Of a DNA stretch of 13,752 nt, positions 9,148-13,752 are shown piece after piece (the stretch's first letter is position 1; each line of letters opens with the position of its first letter). The translations under genes were made by a program, and so were the position numbers. Origin of the DNA: Candidatus Atribacteria bacterium (GTDB lineage: Bacteria; Atribacterota; Phoenicimicrobiia; Phoenicimicrobiales; Stramentimicrobiaceae); assembly GCA_016934875.1 (NCBI GenBank), contig JAFGSC010000346.1, positions 1-13,752 of the forward strand. The letters run 5' to 3'. Under the pieces are notes generated by a model. The model was not told the origin of the DNA and ran no database searches. It saw only the letters and a program-made list of their open reading frames with translations.

Positions 9148-9175
9148 TTGACAGAAAAATTGTTTTACATATTCT
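9148..9175 (+). promoter_or_regulatory. Candidate promoter reading towards the transposase remnant
   Basis: A perfect -35 box, TTGACA (9148-9153), is followed by a 16-base spacer and TATTCT (9170-9175, 4/6 to consensus). It points towards the transposase remnant, whose first codon lies about 115 bases downstream of the -10 box. It may have driven the intact element. Confidence 0.35.
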
Positions 9176-9206
9176 TGCGGCATCATACCCAAAACACCGG
9201 TCCCGA

Positions 9207-9282
9207 TTACGATCATAGTGTGGGAATTTGGCTGAATTTTTATGATCATAAATAGGTAAAAATTATGATCTTAAATAAGTAA
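9207..9282 (+). repeat. IS left-end-like repeat, copy B, with iterated 20-base units
   Basis: Three related units follow one another at 9207-9226, 9240-9259 and 9263-9282. Their shared form is roughly TTAYGATCWTARNNNGGNAA, with starts 33 and 23 bases apart. The first two match copy A at 8959-9011 in both sequence and the 33-base spacing. The transposase remnant begins eight bases after the last unit. Repeated units just inside an IS end are commonly transposase-binding sites; that role is inferred. Confidence 0.45.
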
Positions 9283-9289
9283 GGGACAA

Positions 9290-9850
9290 TTGACCTGGAG
9301 AAAATTTATTGCGTCACATATGAAAAGTCTTTTTGCCATGGATTTTCTCACCGTCGATGCGCCATTGTGCGGAAAAAGGTTTTATGTTTTCTTCATTATC
9401 TGTCTTGAAACACGTAAAATTGTCCGGTTCCGTGCAACCGTCAGACCCGAGCGCGCGTTTGTTCGAAATCAGCTTTACGGGTTTATGTATGACCGCGAAA
9501 ATACTCCCTGTCTCATTCACGACGGCTCGGGTGAGTTCGTGTGTCAACGGTATGATTGTTTGGGTATAAAGAATGTCAGAATATCACCCTGTTCACCGAA
9601 CATGAACGCTTTTGCCGAACGTTTTATCGGTTCTCTTCGCAGGGAATGCCTCAACAACTTCATCATTTTCTCGTACGACCATCTTTGCAGCCTTCTGCGT
9701 TAATACATTCTGTATTACAATACCATGCGTCCGCATCAGGTAATAGATCAACATATACCGGCGGGATATGTTCCCGTAACTGAAGGTGTCATAAGAAAGA
9801 CTCCCGTCCTGTTCGGGTTGTGGAATCATTACGATAGGGTTGCCTCCTAG
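9290..9850 (+). pseudogene. DDE-transposase (rve/integrase core, IS481/IS3-like) remnant, N-terminus missing and interrupted by a stop
   Basis: The reading frame holds an integrase catalytic core. Putative DDE residues, counted from the TTG at 9290, are Asp18 in FAMDFLTVD, Asp78 in IHDGSGEF and Glu110 in NAFAERFIGSLRREC. The usual N-terminal helix-turn-helix part is absent: the frame opens only at 9275, directly after a stop, and 9290 is a TTG without convincing support. A TAA at 9701-9703 interrupts it. The same frame then continues with YILYYNTMRPHQ and VIRKTPVLFGLWNHYDR to the true end, TAG at 9848-9850, so the TAA is probably a point mutation (for example GAA to TAA). The element is therefore dead on its own. 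An older start further left cannot be recovered from 9011-9275. The exact IS family is uncertain. Confidence 0.8.
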
Positions 9851-10054
9851 TTATAATTTTCTAATAAAAAGTTTTTCTCTTCATTATCAACAGTATACCT
9901 TTATTCTTTTCAAGTCATTTTTCTTTTTCAAAGAACAAATAATCAGTGTATTGATGAAATTCTCGTCTTATTTGACGGTTTTAATAGCTGTTATTCCATC
10001 ATTTTTCCGTCTACAGCTGTTATGTGAAGCAGCGATGTAATTTTGGAACCCTAC
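9763..10054 (+). mobile_element. IS right end, copy 1 (transposase tail plus 3' flank)
   Basis: This 292-base unit holds the last 29 codons, including the stop, of the transposase remnant and about 200 bases of AT-rich flank. It ends in TTTTGGAACCCTAC. It is repeated, with visible divergence and small gaps, at 10055-10343. A small hairpin (CGTC at 9964-9967, GACG at 9974-9977) followed by a T-tract lies within it. Confidence 0.75.
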
Positions 10055-10343
10055 GGGATATGTTCCTGTAACTGAAGGTGTTATAAGAAAGACGCCGATT
10101 CTGTTCGGGTTGTGGAATCATTACGATAGGGCTTCCGCTTAGTTACTTTCAAATAAAATGGTTTTCTCTTCCTTATCAATAGTATAGCTTTATTTTCTTT
10201 CCTTCATTTTTCTTTTTCAAAGAACATATTGTCTATGTATTGATATTTTCTCCGTCTTATTTGACGGTTTTCATAGCTGTAATATCACCATCTTACCGTC
10301 TACGGCTGTTATGTGAAGCAGCGGTGTAATTTTGGAACCCTAC
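10055..10343 (+). mobile_element. IS right end, copy 2, from a second related element
   Basis: Starting GGGATATGTTCCTGTAACTG, it encodes the same transposase tail as copy 1, with a V-to-I change and RASA as its last residues, ending at the stop 10139-10141. From the first codon to the shared Asp-Arg there are six base differences between copies; five are at third codon positions and the sixth gives the V-to-I change. That means the copies diverged while both were coding, before arriving here. The 3' flank also matches, down to GGAACCCTAC at its end. No upstream part of this second transposase gene is present. Confidence 0.75.
10252..10271 (+). terminator. Small intrinsic-terminator-like hairpin in IS right end copy 2
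   Basis: CCGTC (10252-10256) and GACGG (10263-10267) form a five-base-pair stem around the loop TTATTT, followed by TTTT. The equivalent in copy 1 (9964-9977) keeps four of the pairs and the T-tract. Conservation in both copies supports it as the transposase terminator on the plus strand, although the stem is short. Confidence 0.4.
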
Positions 10344-10365
10344 GGCTACGCGTCTTTTATAATAT

Positions 10366-11115
10366 TTATTCTTTATCAAAAAAATTATAAATAAAATCCC
10401 TATCCAATTCATTGGGTATTATTTCGTTTATATTATCAATATGAATATTAGTATGGGTGTCAATATATTCTTTGCTCACTTTGTATATGTTCCCAAACGA
10501 CTTCGATTCTTTATGAAGAAGAATAAGCGGAACATGTATTATTTCTTCCAAAAAGGTCTCGCTAATAATAATAAACGCTGACAGGTGTAAATCAATACAT
10601 TTCATTGAAGAAGGCACATTTTTAATATCAAATTTAAAATATTTTTCATGTTTTTCGCTTCTTATATTACCCAAAAATAAATATTCTAATTTATTGTTTT
10701 CAACTAAATCTAGTATTGGTGTCTCCATAATAACCGCATTAAAATATGCTGTTTTTAATTTTTTAAATTTTTTTATAAAATCAAGATTTATTGGTATAGT
10801 TGATGGTGATAGCTCTAAAGCTAAAATTTCAATGTTTTCTAGCTTTTCAAGGAAAGAATAATCTTCAAGTCCATATCCAATATACAAATATTTTAGATTT
10901 TTTAGCTCCTCAACGCCTTCAATCTTAGTAATTGTCTCAAACAATCCTGTTTCTATTTTATATTTTTCTATATTAGCTGGTAATTCTTCTTTCTCAACCT
11001 TAATATCTCCAAAATATTTTTTTATTGTTATTGTATCATTTGCAATGCAGGCGTATGAAAACAAAATCAATCCAGTAATTATAAAATAATAGATCCTAAA
11101 TAAACGAATATTCAT
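10366..11115 (-). CDS. Secreted leucine-rich-repeat protein, candidate immunity protein for the Rhs toxin
   Basis: I do not recognise the family by name. The product has about 249 residues. It opens with a short basic stretch and a hydrophobic segment (YYFIITGLILFSYACIAND), so it is exported. FSYAC resembles a loose lipobox, making an outer-membrane or periplasmic lipoprotein possible. The middle has leucine-rich-repeat spacing (LKNLKYLYI, LENIEILALEL, NKLEYLFLGNI). Start choice: AAAGGTGAT lies about six bases before the ATG at 11115, a good ribosome site. A GTG at 11124 would instead overlap the Rhs stop by four bases and adds three residues. A gene directly after, or overlapping, an Rhs toxin tip is normally its immunity gene. 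Export fits a toxin that works outside the cytoplasm. Very AT-rich, like the toxin tip upstream. The immunity role is inferred from position. Confidence 0.75.
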   Translation of the reverse strand: MNIRLFRIYYFIITGLILFSYACIANDTITIKKYFGDIKVEKEELPANIEKYKIETGLFETITKIEGVEELKNLKYLYIGYGLEDYSFLEKLENIEILALELSPSTIPINLDFIKKFKKLKTAYFNAVIMETPILDLVENNKLEYLFLGNIRSEKHEKYFKFDIKNVPSSMKCIDLHLSAFIIISETFLEEIIHVPLILLHKESKSFGNIYKVSKEYIDTHTNIHIDNINEIIPNELDRDFIYNFFDKE

Positions 11116-11120
11116 TTTTA

Positions 11121-12017
11121 TCACCTTTCATCCTTTTTTTCTTTTGGTAAATGTTTTTTTAATCTCGGGTACTTCTCAAGTAGTTTTGAATCTTTAAGTA
11201 AATGTGGAGTACGATAATCATTTCTTCTACTTTTTCGTGCAGACCAGTCCAAATTTATTATATCATGATCATAAGTATATTTGAAATCAGCTACAGGGAT
11301 ATTGGGTGCTTTCCCAAGAGTAATAAATTTTACATCTTTATATATATTATATTTTGCTGGATCTTTCCCAATATCATATTCTACAGGTACTGGAATATTA
11401 TAGCCCGTTGTTTCCCAAACATAATAAGAACTATCTCCACTATGACATTCATAATAGGTTATATGTCCTATATATTCGTTTCCTTTTTTATCTTGGCCAA
11501 TATATACAATCCAACCCGCAGTATCTTCAGTTGGATTATCAGTAACTGAACCACCAAATCTATATTCTTGGCCAATACGACACCAACTCCTAAATCCGGG
11601 ATTTACTCCTCTTAATATTGCAACATTCCATGCAAAACGATTACAATAGAATGCTAATTCATCTAGAAATAAATCAGGTTCGTATTTAAGATTATCAGGT
11701 GTTTCTAAAAATAAGTTTGGATTATATTGAGGTTTTAAAGGTGAGAATGAAAAATCCGGCTGTAATTGGTCATAATAGTTTTTTGGTTTAGGACCTATTT
11801 CCGGATAAGCGTCTCCCTGCGGTATATTCGGCTTTGGATTGCTATCTTCATGTGTTTGAGCAGGTCCAACAAAATTTTCAACCCCATTAACTGTTACACC
11901 ATGTTGTGCCCATCCAAGAGATTTATCTCCATCTGAACCAAGCGGTATATGGCTACGCTCATTTTCTACCGTTACTCCATCTAACGTTACATCACCTACT
12001 GGTGGTGCAGTCGGCCA
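11121..12017 (-). other. Variable Rhs toxin tip, predicted NlpC/P60- or CHAP-like cysteine peptidase
   Basis: This is the part of the Rhs gene after PIGYYDYYGL. A Pro/Asn-rich linker (about 562-679) leads to a compact domain at about 680-770. Candidate catalytic residues are Cys686 in YCNRFAWNV and His746 in GHITYYE, with Glu751 or Glu763 as possible third partner. AGWIVYIG sits where NlpC/P60 enzymes have their GDxVxF strand. A basic tail (KKHLPKEKKDER) ends it. If the reading is right, it would cut peptidoglycan peptides in a rival's periplasm. It could be another papain-like fold or an inactive binding domain. Confidence 0.5.
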
Positions 12018-13752
12018 TAAACCATAATAATCATAATAACCTATCGGATTCCCCCCGCAATACACATACCAATTCACCCCGTCCTTCACCGGATCCACCG
12101 TCGTGAATCTCCCCGTCTCCGCATCATACCACCTGGCTTTGGCATAGTACAATTCCGCATCCTCATCCCAAAAGTGCCCGGCGTACACCTGCGCCCCATC
12201 GAACGTGTTCTCCGGGTCGGCGAGCTCGCCGAACGGTGTGTAGTCGTTCTTCCAGAGGACATCTCCCGTCTCGTCTGTCACTGCGGTAACGCTTCCAAGG
12301 TGATCTGTGGAGTAGTAGATACGGTCAGTTGCCGTATAAACCGGTACCGTTTCAGTTTCCTCAATTGTACCTTCTTCACGCGCAAACTGCCTGCCGAAGG
12401 CGTACACGTATTGTCTATAGGTTTCGGTGTCCTCGTATTCCTCGTACAATAGCTTCCCGTTCTGGCTGTAGGTTGAGTAAATTGTCCCCCTGCTTCCAAC
12501 CTTTTTCACCATCAGTCCCGCTTCGTTGTAGCTATAGGTTGCTTTCGTTTCACCATTCTTTGATACTTCCACCATCCTGTTCAACAGGTCGTACTCATAC
12601 TCCCACCATTGCCCTTCTTCCGCAATCGTGATGCCGTCGATGCTTGAAGTAACGCTTTCCCAATAAGCCGTTTCCACTTCATTTACCTTGACAGTGCTTC
12701 CTTCTATAGCGACATGCGTCCCTTTCCCTGTTATGTTTCCATTCGCGTCATAAGTATAAACGTATTTCCCGTTCGTCATAAGTCGTGAACATTGCGGATA
12801 ATATTTCGTCGTCTTCGTCTTCGTCCCGTCCAGGGTTATCGTCTCCTCGACTCTGTTTCCAAGGTCGTCATAGGTATATGCTTCATCCCTCTGTTCAACA
12901 TTATAATAAACCTTGATGATTTCATCAACACCGTTTCTGAATTCCGCTTTATCTCTCCAACTGAAATCGGCATTACGGTCGTCGAAATTTGTCTTTACTT
13001 TAATCAATCGTGCCGTTACCGGAGGAAGCAGCTTGATTGCGATTACTGTCTCCCCGTCCTTTTCCTCAAAGCGTGCGGTAAAATCAGAGATTTCCTCGTA
13101 GTCTTCCAGTGCCGTTTCACTCGCGAATACCCGTATCGCTTCGGGTATGACTCTGTTATCAGGGTTTTCCGCTTTCAGCTCTATCCGTGTCACTTCATAT
13201 AATCCTTCCAGGTCCACGCCAATGCTTCCCGCCGCGTAATCGAGTTCGACGATTTCCGGGTCGTCGAGGACGAATTCGAGGTTGAACTCCAGCTGCTTTC
13301 CCCCTTTCATGTCTTCCCTGATCACGCCGACGGTTTGTTCGTCGTCTTCGACATCAGCTTGAAAGCTGCCATTTAAATAAGCGTTTGTCAAACGGTTCTC
13401 TTCATCATAATCGTAATGGTCGCCGTTTCGCTGTATGATGTTGTCGGCGTTGTCGTAGGTAAACGCATAACTCTTTATTTCTTCCGTGTTCGTGTGTGAG
13501 AGGCTGGAGAGTCTCCCGTTGTCATCATAGTCGAAGGTGGTAGTGTTATTGTTTGATGCGGTATATGTTTTCAGCAATCCGTCTTCATAGGTCGGCGCGC
13601 CGTCGAGGTAGCCGGGCATGCCGGTTATCTCGCCGAGCTTGTTGTAGGTGTAGGTGACTGTTTTTTCGTTCGGGTAGGTGAGGCCGGTGATTCTGTCCAT
13701 GATGTCGTAGTTATAGTTTGTTGTGAATATTCTGTTGCCTACTTTGGTTGTC
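11121..13752 (-). CDS. Rhs/YD-repeat polymorphic toxin, C-terminal part (5' end outside window)
   Basis: The frame is open to the right edge; residues are counted from the internal ATG at 13700. YD repeats recur (VTYTYNKLGE, TTFDYDDNGRL, YTYDDLGNR, YTYDANGNI, YEYDLLNRM). The classic Rhs core follows: DHLGSVTAVTDETG (466-479), ARWYDAETGRF (522-532) and PIGYYDYYGL (552-561). The last matches the PxxxxDPxGL self-cleavage motif with Tyr for the second Pro. An extra domain of about 160 residues (about 111-272) inside the repeats looks discoidin-like. After the core comes a tip of about 298 residues. It holds CNRFAWNV (Cys686), AGWIVYIG (728-735) and GHITYYE (His746), like NlpC/P60 or CHAP cysteine peptidases. 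The family's YD shell encloses a toxin that is released after delivery. Base composition falls sharply at the core/tip border. The Rhs call is firm; the toxin activity is tentative. Confidence 0.92.
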   Translation of the reverse strand, partial: TTKVGNRIFTTNYNYDIMDRITGLTYPNEKTVTYTYNKLGEITGMPGYLDGAPTYEDGLLKTYTASNNNTTTFDYDDNGRLSSLSHTNTEEIKSYAFTYDNADNIIQRNGDHYDYDEENRLTNAYLNGSFQADVEDDEQTVGVIREDMKGGKQLEFNLEFVLDDPEIVELDYAAGSIGVDLEGLYEVTRIELKAENPDNRVIPEAIRVFASETALEDYEEISDFTARFEEKDGETVIAIKLLPPVTARLIKVKTNFDDRNADFSWRDKAEFRNGVDEIIKVYYNVEQRDEAYTYDDLGNRVEETITLDGTKTKTTKYYPQCSRLMTNGKYVYTYDANGNITGKGTHVAIEGSTVKVNEVETAYWESVTSSIDGITIAEEGQWWEYEYDLLNRMVEVSKNGETKATYSYNEAGLMVKKVGSRGTIYSTYSQNGKLLYEEYEDTETYRQYVYAFGRQFAREEGTIEETETVPVYTATDRIYYSTDHLGSVTAVTDETGDVLWKNDYTPFGELADPENTFDGAQVYAGHFWDEDAELYYAKARWYDAETGRFTTVDPVKDGVNWYVYCGGNPIGYYDYYGLWPTAPPVGDVTLDGVTVENERSHIPLGSDGDKSLGWAQHGVTVNGVENFVGPAQTHEDSNPKPNIPQGDAYPEIGPKPKNYYDQLQPDFSFSPLKPQYNPNLFLETPDNLKYEPDLFLDELAFYCNRFAWNVAILRGVNPGFRSWCRIGQEYRFGGSVTDNPTEDTAGWIVYIGQDKKGNEYIGHITYYECHSGDSSYYVWETTGYNIPVPVEYDIGKDPAKYNIYKDVKFITLGKAPNIPVADFKYTYDHDIINLDWSARKSRRNDYRTPHLLKDSKLLEKYPRLKKHLPKEKKDER
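12885..13370 (-). other. Discoidin-like (F5/8 type C-like) domain inserted in the YD repeats
   Basis: Residues about 111-272 interrupt the YD repeat pattern, which resumes with AYTYDDLGNR. The stretch has the look of a discoidin/galactose-binding beta-sandwich: GVDLEGLYEVTRIEL, then NRVIPEAIRVFAS, and near the end PPVTARLIKVKT, matching the family's common AR-hydrophobic-K/R-V ending. It might bind sugars or a surface. The assignment rests on pattern only. Confidence 0.4.

Noticed and set aside
9141..9160. GATCTTTGACA resembling a CRISPR leader or promoter of a repeat array
   Set aside because: No array of identical repeats with spacers follows; the only repeats are diverged IS-end units. 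It was kept only as a candidate promoter.
8992..9249. 85-residue minus-strand open frame in the gap before the transposase remnant
   Set aside because: It runs across the repeated IS left-end units, shows no domain-like pattern or ribosome site I can support, and its composition is that of non-coding DNA.
9840..10040. 66-residue plus-strand open frame after the transposase
   Set aside because: It lies in the AT-rich 3' flank of IS right end copy 1. The matching stretch in copy 2 has gaps that would break the frame, so it is not a conserved gene.
9763..10343. Recent tandem duplication by replication slippage
   Set aside because: The two copies differ at many sites, and in the coding part nearly all differences are at third codon positions. 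A recent local copy of a dead fragment would be nearly identical and would not show coding constraint.
11202..11549. Plus-strand open frames opposite the Rhs tip, and similar frames opposite the helicase and methylase
   Set aside because: They are mirror frames of well-supported minus-strand genes, with no ribosome sites or domain patterns of their own.
13700..13752. Rhs gene starting at the ATG at 13700
   Set aside because: The frame continues upstream to the window edge with further YD-type sequence (NYNYDIMDRI), so this ATG is internal.

Overview
The window appears to be accessory DNA from a diderm bacterium. Three things suggest this: a secreted, lipoprotein-like candidate immunity protein, an Rhs/YD-repeat protein with an exchangeable C-terminus, and a restriction-type defence operon. 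Most of the window is AT-rich, but the Rhs core is clearly GC-richer, so the parts have different histories. The loose lipobox and the mix of genes would fit a spirochaete or a related anaerobe. That is a weak guess, because no rRNA, tRNA or housekeeping gene is present.

Layout, left to right. (1) Positions 1-8801, minus strand, hold a tight three-gene operon read from right to left: a SNF2-type helicase with a C-terminal DUF3883 nuclease-fold domain, a DUF1156 DNA methylase overlapping it by 4 bases, and a DUF499 AAA-like ATPase after a 19-base gap. The ATPase runs off the left edge. Helicase + methylase + ATPase is the make-up of the predicted anti-phage system called Hma in defence-system catalogues. 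(2) Positions 8802-9289 are non-coding. They carry the likely operon promoter, palindromes, a strong hairpin and two diverged copies of an insertion-sequence left end. (3) Positions 9290-9850, plus strand, are a decayed DDE-transposase gene lacking its N-terminal part and interrupted by a stop codon. (4) Positions 9763-10343 hold two adjacent, diverged copies of an IS right end of about 290 bp, so at least two related elements landed here. (5) Positions 10366-13752, minus strand, hold the 3' part of an Rhs/YD-repeat gene with a C-terminal toxin candidate, followed by a small overlapping gene for a secreted leucine-rich-repeat protein, the candidate immunity protein.

How the parts work together. 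In the defence operon the methylase presumably marks self DNA, while the helicase-nuclease and the ATPase act on unmarked invading DNA. In the Rhs pair, the toxin tip carries Cys and His in an NlpC/P60- or CHAP-like arrangement, which suggests cell-wall cleavage in the periplasm. The neighbour's export signal would place its protection in the same compartment. Nothing in the window is clearly outside known families. The least described parts are the toxin/secreted-LRR pair, the discoidin-like domain inside the YD repeats, and the regulatory DNA between the defence operon and the IS remnants.
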